This document shows, in pieces, positions 25,309-34,261 of a stretch of 64,000 nucleotides of DNA. The number at the start of each line of letters is the position of its first letter. The first letter of the stretch is position 1. Made by a program: the position numbers and the translations under genes. Origin of the DNA: Stenotrophomonas maltophilia (lineage in GTDB: Bacteria > Pseudomonadota > Gammaproteobacteria > Xanthomonadales > Xanthomonadaceae); the NCBI RefSeq assembly GCF_900186865.1, contig NZ_LT906480.1, forward strand, positions 1,258,001 through 1,322,000, given 5' to 3'. The notes under the pieces were generated by a model, which was given only the letters and a program-made list of their open reading frames with translations, was not told the origin of the DNA and made no database searches.

Positions 25309-27501
25309 TCAGAACTTCCAGCGCAGGCTGGCCGACACGAAGCGCGGTTCGCCGTAGTTGTTGTAGTCCAGATTCGCCCAGTAGGTCTTGTCCAGTGCGT
25401 TGCGCACGCTCAGCGTTGCGGTCCAGCTGTCGCTGATGCGGTAGTTGGCATTGAACTGCATCAGCATGTAGGCCGGCTGGTTCACCGTCACCGTGCCGCC
25501 CAGCGGATAGGCGATGTTGTAGCCCTGCACCTTGCTCTGCCACTGCACGCCACCGCCAACGCTCAGGCGTTCCAGCGCACCGCGCAGCTGCAGCTGCGTG
25601 TTGAGCTGCAACAGATCCTTCGGCGGGTTGGCGTACAGCAGGTCGGTAGCCGCGCGGGTGACCTTGACGTGGGTGTAGCCGGCATTGACCGTCCAGCCCG
25701 GCAGGATCTCGCCGTTGACGTCTACTTCCCAGCCGCGTGCCTTGGTGCCGTTGACGCCGATGTAGGCGGAGGTGCCATCGCTCAGCGAACCTTCCGGCAC
25801 GCCCATGTCGCGCACGGCGTAGTTGTCCTGCTTGGCCTCGAACACGGCGGCGTTGGCGGTCAGGCGGCCGTCCAGCCACTGGGTCTTGATGCCCGCTTCC
25901 AGGTTCGAACCCTGCACCGGTGCCAGCAGGTTCTCGTTGCGGTCCTTGAAGTTCTGCGGGTTGAAGATCTCGGTGTAGCTGGCATAGGCCGACACGTTCG
26001 GGGTGATGTCGTAGACCAGGCCCACGTAGGGAGTGACTTCATCGCTCACCTTGTACGCGCCGCTGGTGCCGGTGTAGGCGCCAGCGGCGTTGTAGGAGCG
26101 GGTGAGGGTTTCCCAGCGGCTCAGGCGTGCGCCGGCAATCAGCGACAGCGGATCGGCCAGGCGCAGGCGGGTGGCCAGGTAGACGCCACTCTGCGTGGTC
26201 TTGGCCACGCGGCGCGCGCCGGTGCGGCGGTAGGTCACCTCGGAGATGTCGCCGTTCCAGTTGTACACGCTGGGAATGTAGTAGCAGCGCTCGCTGCCGC
26301 AGCGCGCCCAGTCGTTCGGGAAGTTCAGTGCCAGGGTATTCGTCGTGCCTTCCAGGTCCGACCACTGTGCGCCGAGCGTCACGTCGTGGTCGCGGCCGAA
26401 CAGATCGAAACTGCCGGTCAGGTAGGCATCGACGTTGCGGCGGGTGTCCTTCGAATCACCGGCGGCCGCGCGCAGGTAGATGCCCGCGCCGGTCACCGGG
26501 TCCGGGTTGCCGGTGCCGTACAGGCGCACGTTCTGCACGTTGCCACGGGTATAGGCGGTGTTGATCTTCAACAGCCAGTTGTCGCCGAAACGCTGTTCCA
26601 GGTTGGCGAAGGCGGTGTTGCTCTCGCGCTTCCAGTAGCTCCATTTCGGCGACAGGTTGGTCGAGCGCGGCAGGTGCGCGAAATGGCCCTGGTTGTCGAA
26701 GAACGGCACGGTGCCCCAGGTCGAGCCGGTGGGGTTGTTGTCCTGGCTCTGGTAACCGAGAGTGATCGTGGTGCTGTCGGTGACGTCGCCTTCGAGCACC
26801 GCCATGCCGGCCATCTTGTTCTCGTCGTAGCGGTCGTAATACAGGCCACGATCGGTGTAGGCGGCGACCACGCGGCTGCGGAAGCGGCCGTCGGCGGTCA
26901 GTGGCGCGGTCACGTCGGCCTCCATGCGACGGTAGTCCCAGCTGCCGGCGCTGACCGCGAACGACGCATCGAATTCCTTGCCCGGGCGCTTGCGCAGCAG
27001 GTTGACCGTGGCCGACGGCACGCCGGCGCCGCTGAGCAGGCCGTTGGCGCCGCGGATCACTTCGATACGGTCGTAGAAGGCGGTGTCGTACTCCTGGTTG
27101 GTGGAGCCGCTGTAGGTGGGAATGCCATCGACCTGGAAGTCGGTGATGGCGAAGCCGCGCGCGTAGTACAGCGGGCGCTGCGTGTCATAGAAGGACACGC
27201 TCACGCCGGTTACATTGCGCATCACATCGTTGATGCTGAACAGTGATTCGTCCTGCAGGCGCTGCAGGCTGATGGCGGTGGCGGACTGCGGGGTCTCCTG
27301 CAGGGTGATCGGCAGGCGCGTGGTGCTCGACGGTGGTGCGGACTGTTCGGCGCGGACGCTGACCCGGTCCAGGGTCTTGGCATCGGCAGTGCCATCGGCG
27401 GCGGCGAACGCGCTGGGCGCGGCCAGCAGGGTCAGCGACGAAAGCAGGGCAGCCGGCAGCAACGCGCGGCGGGGCAGGCGGTTACGGAGGATCAGGGACA
27501 T
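25309..27501 (-). CDS. TonB-dependent siderophore receptor (FhuE/FpvA-like)
   Basis: 730 residues. Signal peptide 1-33 (AFA-AADG); plug domain with RLPITLQETPQSATAISLQRL, the TonB-siderophore pattern GFAITDFQVDGIPTY and EVIRGANGLLSGAGVPSATVNLLRKRP; then a 22-strand barrel ending in the outer-membrane C-terminal phenylalanine SASLRWKF. The TIGR01783-type motifs point to a ferric hydroxamate or coprogen-like receptor. Regulated presumably by iron, but no convincing Fur box was found. The start at 27501 begins the signal peptide; upstream in-frame codons do not continue it. Confidence 0.92.
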   Translation of the reverse strand: MSLILRNRLPRRALLPAALLSSLTLLAAPSAFAAADGTADAKTLDRVSVRAEQSAPPSSTTRLPITLQETPQSATAISLQRLQDESLFSINDVMRNVTGVSVSFYDTQRPLYYARGFAITDFQVDGIPTYSGSTNQEYDTAFYDRIEVIRGANGLLSGAGVPSATVNLLRKRPGKEFDASFAVSAGSWDYRRMEADVTAPLTADGRFRSRVVAAYTDRGLYYDRYDENKMAGMAVLEGDVTDSTTITLGYQSQDNNPTGSTWGTVPFFDNQGHFAHLPRSTNLSPKWSYWKRESNTAFANLEQRFGDNWLLKINTAYTRGNVQNVRLYGTGNPDPVTGAGIYLRAAAGDSKDTRRNVDAYLTGSFDLFGRDHDVTLGAQWSDLEGTTNTLALNFPNDWARCGSERCYYIPSVYNWNGDISEVTYRRTGARRVAKTTQSGVYLATRLRLADPLSLIAGARLSRWETLTRSYNAAGAYTGTSGAYKVSDEVTPYVGLVYDITPNVSAYASYTEIFNPQNFKDRNENLLAPVQGSNLEAGIKTQWLDGRLTANAAVFEAKQDNYAVRDMGVPEGSLSDGTSAYIGVNGTKARGWEVDVNGEILPGWTVNAGYTHVKVTRAATDLLYANPPKDLLQLNTQLQLRGALERLSVGGGVQWQSKVQGYNIAYPLGGTVTVNQPAYMLMQFNANYRISDSWTATLSVRNALDKTYWANLDYNNYGEPRFVSASLRWKF

Positions 27502-27617
27502 GGTGGGCTCAAGGCTCGGAAGCGGGGAAGGGCGGCAACAGTCGTCCAGCACCCGGGGCGGCGGCTTCGGGCACGGTCAGGTCCATCTGGGGAGGTGCGA
27601 TCACTGCACAGGACGCA

Positions 27618-27646
27618 AATGTAAATAATTCGTAACAACATTACAA
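27618..27646 (-). promoter_or_regulatory. Candidate sigma70 promoter of the TonB receptor gene
   Basis: On the minus strand TTGTAA (27641-27646) and TACATT (27618-27623) are separated by 17 bases in the only AT-rich stretch before the gene. Within it GTAA-N5-TTAC (27632-27644) is symmetric but too poor to call a Fur box. Confidence 0.4.
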
Positions 27647-27693
27647 TTCGCGTCATTCGCGGGAGGCTTTCCGGCGCAGAGCAGTGGCGGGCC

Positions 27694-27734
27694 GGGGTCG
27701 GAGCCCGTTGCCGCAGGCAATGGGCTCTGACCCC
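27694..27734. repeat. GGGGTCAGA-type intergenic hairpin
   Basis: Two 19-base arms (27694-27712 and 27716-27734) around a GCA loop, with two mismatches that become G-U pairs in RNA. Ends are GGGGTC and GACCCC. A related, shorter copy follows at 27755-27788. The rest of this 355-base gap holds the receptor's promoter and the mqo terminator. Confidence 0.75.
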
Positions 27735-27754
27735 ATCATCGGCGCCCAGGTGCA

Positions 27755-27788
27755 GGTCAGAGCCCTCCCGTGCGGGAGGAATCCGACC
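27755..27788. repeat. Second GGTCAGA-type hairpin
   Basis: GGTCAGAGCCCTCCCG-TG-CGGGAGGAATCCGACC: a 6-bp perfect inner stem with imperfect outer arms of the same GGTCRGA head as the neighbouring element. Confidence 0.55.
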
Positions 27789-27798
27789 CATTTCGCAC

Positions 27799-27828
27799 AA
27801 AAACAAACGGCCACCCGAAGGTGGCCGT
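27799..27828 (-). terminator. Rho-independent terminator of mqo
   Basis: On the minus strand ACGGCCACC-TTCG-GGTGGCCGT (27807-27828), a 9-bp stem with UUCG-type tetraloop, is followed by TTGTTTTTG. It begins 29 bases after the mqo stop. Confidence 0.85.
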
Positions 27829-27856
27829 CCGTCTCCATCGAAAGCAAACTGCGGGC

Positions 27857-29545
27857 TTACAGCGCCTGCAGTTCCTCGTTGGCGTTGCGCTTTTCCTTGG
27901 CCGCTGCCGGCACTGCAGCCGCAGCAGGCGATGCCGCGTTCGCATCCACCGGCACTTCCAGATACGGCAGATGCAGGGTCTGGCTGGTCAGCGTACGGAT
28001 CTCGTTGACCAGCGCGGCGCTGTCGTTGAGCTTGCGCCCGTACGACGGCACGATCTCGCGCAGGCGGGCTTCCCAGCCGGCCTTCATCTGGTCCGGGAAG
28101 GCCTTGGCCATCAGGTCCAGCATGATCGGCGGCGAGGTCGACGCACCCGGCGAAGCGCCGAGCAGGGCGGCGATGGTGTGGTCCTTGTCGGTCACGATCT
28201 CGGTACCGAACTGCAGCACCGGGCCCTTCAGCGGATCACGCTTGATGATCTGCACGCGCTGGCCGGCGGTCACCAGCTTCCAGTCACCCGGCTTGGCAGT
28301 GGGGAAGTACTTGACCAGCTCGGCCTGGCGGTCGGCATCGTTCAGGCGCGCCTGGCCCATCAGGTACTGCACCAGGTCCAGGTTGTCCTTGCCCACTTCC
28401 AGCATCGGGCCGACGTTGTTGTGGTTCACCGACGAGTACAGGTCCCACCACGAACCGTGCTTGAGGAACTTGGTGCTGTACAGCGCGAACGGCCCGAACA
28501 GGACCACCGGCTTGCCGTCCAGCTTGCGCGCATCCAGGTGCGGCACCGACATCGGCGGCGAGCCGGTCTCGGCCATGCCGTAGGCCTTCACGCCGTGGCG
28601 CGAGGTCACGTCCTGGCCCTGGAAGGCGAGGAACTGGCCACCGACCGGGAAGCCGGCGTAGTCCTTCGATTCCGGAATGCCGGACATCTGCAGCAGCTTC
28701 AGTGCAGCGCCACCGGCACCGATGAACACGAAGCGGGCGTGGGTGGTGGTCTCGGTGCCAGCCTTGAGGTCCTTCACCGTCACGTTCCAGCTCTTGTCGG
28801 CGTTCTGCCGCAGCGCGCTCACTTCGTGGTTGAGATGCAGGCTGAAGTTCGGGCTGCGCTGCAGGCCGGCGGTCAGCTGACGGGTGATCACGCCGAAGTT
28901 GACGTCGGTGCCCAGCGGCATCCAGGTTGCGGCAACCTTCTGCTTCGGGTCACGGCCTTCCATCAGCAGCGGGGCCCACTGCTTGATCTGGGCCGGATCC
29001 TCGGAGTACTGCATGCCGTAGAACAGCGGATTCTTCACCAGGGCCTGCTGGCGCTTGTGCAGGTAGGCGATGTTGTCATCGCCCCAGACGAAGCTCATGT
29101 GCGGGGTCGGGTTGATGAAGTCGCTGGGCTGGCTCAGCCGGCCTTCCTTCACCTGGTGCGACCAGAACTGGCGCGAGACCTCGAACGATTCGGCGATGCC
29201 GACCGCGCGCTTGGTCTCGATGCTGCCGTCGGGCAGTTCCGGGGTGTAGTTCAGTTCGGCGAAGGCCGAGTGGCCGGTGCCGGCGTTGTTCCAGCCGTCG
29301 GAGCTTTCACCGGCGACGCCGTCGAGGCGTTCGTAGACCTGGATGTTCCAGTCCGGCTGCAGTTCCTGCAGGTAGGTGGCCAGGGTGATGCTCATGATGC
29401 CGGCGCCGACCAGCACAACGTCGACGGGCTTGTCGTTGCTGGCGGCGGGCACCGAGCGCTGCGTCAGCGGCCAGTACAGGAACAGCGCGGCGGCCAGCAA
29501 CAGCAGCACGAGCAGGGCGAGAAGAGCCTTGCCAAATTTCTTCAT
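27857..29545 (-). CDS. mqo: Malate:quinone oxidoreductase
   Basis: 562 residues. After an N-terminal hydrophobic segment (about 5-24) comes the FAD-binding motif [20 protein letters not shown], then [24 protein letters not shown], a signature of Mqo, and [11 protein letters not shown]. It oxidises malate to oxaloacetate with electrons passed to the quinone pool at the inner membrane. The alanine-rich C-terminal 30 residues are not conserved. Start at the ATG before [11 protein letters not shown]; sequence before it does not resemble the family. Monocistronic. Confidence 0.94.
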   Translation of the reverse strand: MKKFGKALLALLVLLLLAAALFLYWPLTQRSVPAASNDKPVDVVLVGAGIMSITLATYLQELQPDWNIQVYERLDGVAGESSDGWNNAGTGHSAFAELNYTPELPDGSIETKRAVGIAESFEVSRQFWSHQVKEGRLSQPSDFINPTPHMSFVWGDDNIAYLHKRQQALVKNPLFYGMQYSEDPAQIKQWAPLLMEGRDPKQKVAATWMPLGTDVNFGVITRQLTAGLQRSPNFSLHLNHEVSALRQNADKSWNVTVKDLKAGTETTTHARFVFIGAGGAALKLLQMSGIPESKDYAGFPVGGQFLAFQGQDVTSRHGVKAYGMAETGSPPMSVPHLDARKLDGKPVVLFGPFALYSTKFLKHGSWWDLYSSVNHNNVGPMLEVGKDNLDLVQYLMGQARLNDADRQAELVKYFPTAKPGDWKLVTAGQRVQIIKRDPLKGPVLQFGTEIVTDKDHTIAALLGASPGASTSPPIMLDLMAKAFPDQMKAGWEARLREIVPSYGRKLNDSAALVNEIRTLTSQTLHLPYLEVPVDANAASPAAAAVPAAAKEKRNANEELQAL

Positions 29546-29710
29546 GGGGGCGGGATCGTTGGCGGAGGGGAAGGGGTCAGGATGCGCGTGGGACAGGGAA
29601 AGGGCGTGAAGAAACAACGCCTTGCAGCATCCGTATGCGATTCTAACCGGATCCGGTCTGTTTTTGATGCAACGCAGCATCCGGCGTTTCGCGCCATCCT
29701 CACCCGCTAG

Positions 29711-29729
29711 CGCCGGGTGATACCCGGCG
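29711..29729. repeat. CGCCGGGT palindrome
   Basis: CGCCGGGT-GAT-ACCCGGCG, a perfect 8-3-8 hairpin preceded by CTAG, in the gap between the mqo promoter and the GNAT gene. It resembles a SMAG unit with altered head. Confidence 0.5.
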
Positions 29730-29774
29730 AGCGAAGCCTTGCCAACGTCAGGCCATCCCTGGCGACAGCTTCAC

Positions 29775-30221
29775 TCAGACCAGCTCAAGAATCTCGTCAC
29801 CGGCCTCGTCGACCTGCCCGGTCGGGCGCCAGCCCAGGCGCCGGTAGAAGCCATGCGAGCGCGAGCGTGGGTCGGCCGAACAGGCCAGGAACAGGCGTTG
29901 GTGGCCGGCATCGCGGGTCAGGCTGACCACGTCCTGCAGCAGCTGGCGACCGATGCCGCGGCCTTCATACTCGGGCAGCAGGGCCAGCACCAGCACCTCG
30001 CCGCTGTCGCGGTCGGCGAAGCAGTAGCCGGCCATGCGCTCGCCCTCCCAGGCGACGCGGCCGATCGAATCGCCCTGGCCGATGCCGGCCGCCCAGCTGT
30101 CCTCGGTGATGCCCAGCTCTGCCAACTGCGCGGCGCTGAAGGCGTTTTCGCGGGTGCGCCCGCGCAGGTCGATGCAGGCGGCGGCATCTTCGGGGCGCGC
30201 ATCGCGCACGGCTATCGGCAT
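29775..30221 (-). CDS. GNAT family N-acetyltransferase
   Basis: 148 residues with the GNAT core: IAVRDARPEDAAACIDLR at the start, VLVLALLPEYEGRGIGRQLLQ as the acetyl-CoA pyrophosphate loop (Q/R-x-x-G-x-G/A), and GFYRRLGWRPTGQ near the end. Substrate unknown. The ATG at 30221 is preferred over 30269 because the fold begins there and AAGGG lies upstream. Single gene. Confidence 0.86.
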   Translation of the reverse strand: MPIAVRDARPEDAAACIDLRGRTRENAFSAAQLAELGITEDSWAAGIGQGDSIGRVAWEGERMAGYCFADRDSGEVLVLALLPEYEGRGIGRQLLQDVVSLTRDAGHQRLFLACSADPRSRSHGFYRRLGWRPTGQVDEAGDEILELV

Positions 30222-30308
30222 ACCGGACACCCTTGTAGTGATTGGCCCGCCAGTATCCGCATCACGCATGGACCCGGTGTGGAGGGTTGATGGAGATTGG
30301 ATGGAGCA

Positions 30309-30391
30309 AAAAGGGGACGGAGGGGATTAAGTCGTCTTTGCCCGATGTGTCGCTTGGGCCTTATACGACTTAATCCCCTCCGTCCCCTTTT
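30309..30391. repeat. 27-bp inverted repeat of the GGGGACGGAGGGG family
   Basis: Arms 30309-30335 and 30365-30391 are perfectly complementary over 27 bases, with a 29-base loop. Each arm runs AAAAGGGGACGG-AGGGGATTAAGTCGT. The right arm reaches the first base of the argP stop codon and, read from argP, ends the message in a strong hairpin. A near-identical core recurs at 60661-60713. Confidence 0.85.
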
Positions 30392-31296
30392 CAGCGCTTA
30401 CGCCGGATCAGTGCCGAGGAGGCATCCAGCACCGCGCGGGTCAGCAAGGCCATGGTCTGCACGTCGCCCTTCCAATGCTGCCAGTACAGCGGCACGTCTT
30501 CCCACGCGCGCTGGCGCACGTAGACCAGGCGGCCCGCGTCCAGGTGCCGCTTGACCAGCGGCAACGGATTCATCGTCCAGCCCATGCCGCCAAGGTTGGC
30601 CTGCACGAAGGCGCGCGTGGACGGAATCCACCAGGTCGGCGCGGTGCTGGGCAGGTCGTCGCCGGCCATGCGCCGGGCGAAGCGCGACTGCATGTCGTCC
30701 TTGCGGTTGAACACCAGCACCGGGGCCTGCGCCAGCGCCTGCGCGGTCACGCCCTTGGCGAAATGACGCTCGCGGAACTCGGGGGTACAGGTGGCGGCGT
30801 AGCGGATGCTGCCCAGCGCATGGATCTGGCAGCCCTGCACCGGCTCGTCCAGGGTGGTCACCGCACCCAGCACCGTGCCCTGGCGCAGCAGCTCCACGGT
30901 GTGGTCCTGGTCCTCCACGCGCAGGTCCAGCGTAGTGCCGGTGGTCTGCGCGAACTGGTAGGCCGCCTGCGGGAACCAGGTTTCCAGGCTGTCGTGGTTC
31001 ACCGCCACCGGAATACTGGCTTGCGGCAGGTCCTCATCGGCCAGGCCCATCCGGTGCAGCGCATCGTGCTCGAGCAGGGCGGTCTGCTCGGCCAGCTGCA
31101 CCAGCAACTGCCCCTCGGCGGTGGCGGTGGCCGGGGTGCCGCGCTTGACCAGCAGCCGGCCGATCCGGTCCTCCAGCGCCTTGACCCGCTGCGAGATGGC
31201 GGACGGGGTGACATTCAGCGACTGCGCGGCGCGGTCGAAGCTGCCTTCGCGGATCACTGCGGCCAGGGCGCGCAGCTGGGCATGGTCGATACGCAT
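30391..31296 (-). CDS. argP: LysR-family regulator ArgP (IciA/LysG type)
   Basis: 301 residues: N-terminal HTH (LRALAAVIREGSFDRAAQSLNVTPSAISQRVKALE) and an effector domain with the ArgP/LysG pattern (FNRKDDMQSRFARR, AFVQANLGGMGWTMNPLPLV). Divergently placed from a LysE-type exporter gene, the classic arrangement in which ArgP/LysG activates the exporter in response to lysine or arginine. The stop codon begins within the right arm of a 27-bp inverted repeat. Confidence 0.92.
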   Translation of the reverse strand: MRIDHAQLRALAAVIREGSFDRAAQSLNVTPSAISQRVKALEDRIGRLLVKRGTPATATAEGQLLVQLAEQTALLEHDALHRMGLADEDLPQASIPVAVNHDSLETWFPQAAYQFAQTTGTTLDLRVEDQDHTVELLRQGTVLGAVTTLDEPVQGCQIHALGSIRYAATCTPEFRERHFAKGVTAQALAQAPVLVFNRKDDMQSRFARRMAGDDLPSTAPTWWIPSTRAFVQANLGGMGWTMNPLPLVKRHLDAGRLVYVRQRAWEDVPLYWQHWKGDVQTMALLTRAVLDASSALIRRKR

Positions 31297-31435
31297 CGAA
31301 TTAAGTTCCGCTAATGTTGGTTTAGGAAGTTTAGCTCGTCTTTTTCATGTTGCGGCGCGACAATGGCGCTCGTTCCGGTGCTGTCCGCCTTCGCGAGGCA
31401 CCGTCCCCCCCAAGCAAGTAAAGGCAGTGAATCCC

Positions 31436-32071
31436 ATGTTCTCGGTCATCTCCGCCAGCACCGGCCTCGGTGCCTGGTTCTCTGGTGCAGCTACCGGCAT
31501 CGGCCTGTTCGCCGTGGTCGGCGCCCAGAGCGCCTTCATCCTGCGCCAAGGCATCCTGCGCAAGCACATCGTGCCGGTGGTCGCCACCTGTGCGGCCATC
31601 GATGCCATCTTCATCTTCGCCAGCGTGGCCGGCCTGCGCACGCTCACTTCGGCGCTGCCGTGGCTGACCACCGCCGTGCTGTGGACGGGCGTGGCGTTCC
31701 TGGCCTGGTACGCGATGAAGTCGGCGCGCCGCGCGATCGCCGGTGGCGGCGGCATGGGCGAGGCTGACAGCGACGACGGCAGCCGCCGCGCAGTGCTGAT
31801 GGCGGCGGTCGGTTTCTCGCTGATCAACCCGCACTTCTGGCTGGACATGATGGTGATCGGTTCGATCGCCGAGAACTTCGGCAACGCCCGCATGGCCTTC
31901 GCTGCCGGTGTGGTCACCGCCAGTTGCCTGTGGCTGACCGCGCAGGGCCTGGGCGCGCGCCTGCTGGCGCCGCTGTTCACCAAGCCCAGCACCTGGCGCG
32001 TGCTCGACGGCACCATCGCGGTGATCCTCAGCATCCTGGCCCTCACGTTGGCGGTGCGCGGGGTCCACTGA
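31436..32071 (+). CDS. argO: LysE/ArgO-family basic amino acid exporter
   Basis: 211 residues with six membrane helices. The opening FSGAATGIGLFAVVGAQSAFILRQGI contains the LysE signature GAQ; LINPHFWLDMMVIGS in the middle is typical of LysE/ArgO. It should export arginine and/or lysine or toxic analogues such as canavanine. The 139-base gap to argP must hold both promoters. Start at the ATG after AAAGGCAGTGAATCCC; a GTG 9 bases earlier is possible. Confidence 0.9.
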   Translation: MFSVISASTGLGAWFSGAATGIGLFAVVGAQSAFILRQGILRKHIVPVVATCAAIDAIFIFASVAGLRTLTSALPWLTTAVLWTGVAFLAWYAMKSARRAIAGGGGMGEADSDDGSRRAVLMAAVGFSLINPHFWLDMMVIGSIAENFGNARMAFAAGVVTASCLWLTAQGLGARLLAPLFTKPSTWRVLDGTIAVILSILALTLAVRGVH

Positions 32072-32124
32072 CCCGGCGCACGCCCCCCGAACCCACGTCC
32101 TGACTCTCTCTCCAAGGTAGTGGT

Positions 32125-32158
32125 AACGACGGCACCGGCAACGGTGCCGTCGTTTTTT
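32125..32158 (+). terminator. Rho-independent terminator after argO
   Basis: AACGACGGCACC-GGCAAC-GGTGCCGTCGTT, a perfect 12-bp stem (32125-32154) running into TTTTTT. It lies 53 bases past the exporter stop. Confidence 0.92.
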
Positions 32159-32238
32159 GTACGCCACTGGCGGGCCGGGCACTGGCCTGCCTAGAATCGG
32201 CCAGCCGGGACAAGGGGTCCAGGCAGGGGGAGAGAAGG

Positions 32239-34206
32239 ATGCACAAGCGCTGGCTGGCCGCCATCATCGTGGCGGGATTGTGGTGTGGAACCGCTGCTGC
32301 GATCGATCTGGGCGCCTATGTGCGAGCGGACAAGTTCGGCGATGTCATGCTGTCTCCCGGGGGCGATTATCTGGCCGCGACCGTGCCTGCGGACGGCTTC
32401 ACCGCTGTGATCATCCTTCGTACGGACGACAACACGCCGGTGGGCAACCTGCGCCCACCACTCAATTCGCATGTCTTCGGCCTGCACTGGGTCAACAACG
32501 ATCAGGTGATGTTCGGTCTGGCGCAGAAGTTCGGTACCCGCGATGCGCCGTGGGCCACCGGCGAGCTGCTGACACTGGATGCACGCACCGGACGACCGGA
32601 ACTACTGGTGGGCTACCGCGACCTTGGCCTGCGCGTGCGGCCCAAGTACCGGAGGTCGGCCGCGGCGTTCCTCAGTGACGCCCTGCCTGGCGACGATGCG
32701 CACGTGGTCATCGCAGTAGGCGGATCGCGGCTGGATGCCAACGGTTATGCGGCCCAGCTGGAACTGGCAAGCGGCAAGCAGCGGCTGCTGGCCCGCGCGC
32801 CGATGCCGGGTGCCTCCTATGTGGTGGATGCCCGCGGCGACGTACGTTTCGTACAGGGCGCCGGTACTGACAACGTCCATCGGCTCTACCACCGCAACGG
32901 TGGCGACTGGGCGCTGGTCAACGATGAGAAACGGAGTGGTCGCAGCGAGGCGGCGCTGGGCTTTTCCGCCGACGGCCAGCTGGCCTACCTGCTCAGCGAG
33001 CAGCCCAGCGGCCCCGATGCCATCGTCAGCTGGAACCCGGCCACGCAGGAGCGCAAGGTCGTGCTGCGCGATGAGGTTGTCGATCCGGCACGACTGATCC
33101 GCAGCCCGGGCAGCACCGTGCCGGTCGGTGCGCTGTTCCTGGGAAACACGCCGCATACCCGGTTCTTCGACGAAAGCTCGGACGAGGCACGGTTGTACCG
33201 CAGCCTGGAGGCGGCCTTCCCCGGGCGTGCAGTATTCATCACCTCCAGTACCCGCGACGGTCGCCGGCTGCTGGTGGAAACCGGGTCCGGTTCCAATCCG
33301 GGCGAGTTCTACCTCTACGACCGCGACCGCAACCAGGCACGCTTCCTGATGGCGCGCAGCGAATGGATTGACCCGGAGAGCACTGCGTCGGTGCGGCCGG
33401 TCCTGCTGAAGGCGCGTGACGGGCTGGAGCTCCATGGATTCCTGACAGTCCCGCATGGCAGCACTGGCCGTGACCTGCCGATGGTGGTGGTGCCGCATGG
33501 TGGGCCGATCGGGATATTCGACAACGGCAGTTTCGATCACGAGAACCAGTTGCTGGCCGCTGCCGGCTACGCCGTGCTGCAGATCAATTTCCGCGGCTCG
33601 GGCAACTACGGCCGTGCCCACAGCCGGGCAGCACTGGAACAGTGGGGGCGCGCGATGCAGGACGACGTGACCGACGCCACGCGCTGGGCGATCAGCGAAG
33701 GCATCGCCGATGCCCGGCGCATCTGCATCTACGGTGCCAGCTACGGTGCCTACTCGGCGATGATGGGCGCCGCGCGCGAACCGGGGCTGTACCAGTGCGC
33801 GGCCGGCTATGTGGGCGTCTACGACCTGCCGCTGATGTTTACTGGCGGCGATATCCAGGACCGCGATTCCGGAATGAGCTACCTGCGCGAGTGGCTGGGT
33901 GATCCGGCCACGCTGGGCGCGGTCTCGCCGGTCAACCTGGCCGAGCGGATCAAGGTGCCGGTGTTCCTGGCGGCCGGTGGCCAGGACAAGCGCGCCCCGG
34001 TCCAGCACACCGAGCGCATGGAAGCGGCGCTCAAGCGTGCCGGTACGCCGGTGGAAAGCCTGTACTACAAGACCGAAGGGCACGGCTTCTATACCCAGGC
34101 CCATCGCAGCGAGTACTACGGCAAGCTGCTGGCCTTCCTGTCGCGCAGCCTGGGTGGCAAGACCGCCACGACTGCGGCTGCGGACGGCAAGGGCAGGGCG
34201 CCGTAA
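32239..34206 (+). CDS. Secreted S9-family peptidase (prolyl oligopeptidase type)
   Basis: 655 residues: signal peptide (1-21, AAA-IDLG), a beta-propeller-like N-terminal part to about 390, then an S9C-type catalytic domain with VVVPHGGPIG, NFRGSGNYGR, the nucleophile GASYGAYSAMM and a late GGQDKRAPVQHTERM/EGHGFY pair supplying Asp and His. Likely periplasmic, cleaving short peptides. Good Shine-Dalgarno (GGAGAGAAGG). The neighbouring POT transporter could take up its products. Confidence 0.9.
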   Translation: MHKRWLAAIIVAGLWCGTAAAIDLGAYVRADKFGDVMLSPGGDYLAATVPADGFTAVIILRTDDNTPVGNLRPPLNSHVFGLHWVNNDQVMFGLAQKFGTRDAPWATGELLTLDARTGRPELLVGYRDLGLRVRPKYRRSAAAFLSDALPGDDAHVVIAVGGSRLDANGYAAQLELASGKQRLLARAPMPGASYVVDARGDVRFVQGAGTDNVHRLYHRNGGDWALVNDEKRSGRSEAALGFSADGQLAYLLSEQPSGPDAIVSWNPATQERKVVLRDEVVDPARLIRSPGSTVPVGALFLGNTPHTRFFDESSDEARLYRSLEAAFPGRAVFITSSTRDGRRLLVETGSGSNPGEFYLYDRDRNQARFLMARSEWIDPESTASVRPVLLKARDGLELHGFLTVPHGSTGRDLPMVVVPHGGPIGIFDNGSFDHENQLLAAAGYAVLQINFRGSGNYGRAHSRAALEQWGRAMQDDVTDATRWAISEGIADARRICIYGASYGAYSAMMGAAREPGLYQCAAGYVGVYDLPLMFTGGDIQDRDSGMSYLREWLGDPATLGAVSPVNLAERIKVPVFLAAGGQDKRAPVQHTERMEAALKRAGTPVESLYYKTEGHGFYTQAHRSEYYGKLLAFLSRSLGGKTATTAAADGKGRAP

Positions 34207-34212
34207 CGCAAA

Positions 34213-34239
34213 GGGCGGCGGATGATCCAACCGCCGCCC
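34213..34239. terminator. Convergent hairpin between S9 peptidase and POT transporter
   Basis: GGGCGGCGG (34213-34221) and CCGCCGCCC (34231-34239) form a 9-bp stem with a 9-base loop between two convergent stops. There is no clear T-tract, so termination efficiency is uncertain. Confidence 0.55.
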
Positions 34240-34261
34240 CGGTTCCTGCCTGTGCGTGGGC

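Noticed and set aside
27618..27646. Fur box before the TonB receptor
   Set aside because: The AT-rich segment has only a short GTAA/TTAC symmetry and does not match the 19-base Fur pattern; kept only as a promoter candidate.
27857..29545. Hydrophobic N-terminal segment of Mqo as an unusual fusion
   Set aside because: Several Mqo proteins, including that of E. coli, have a signal-like N-terminus, so this is within the normal range.
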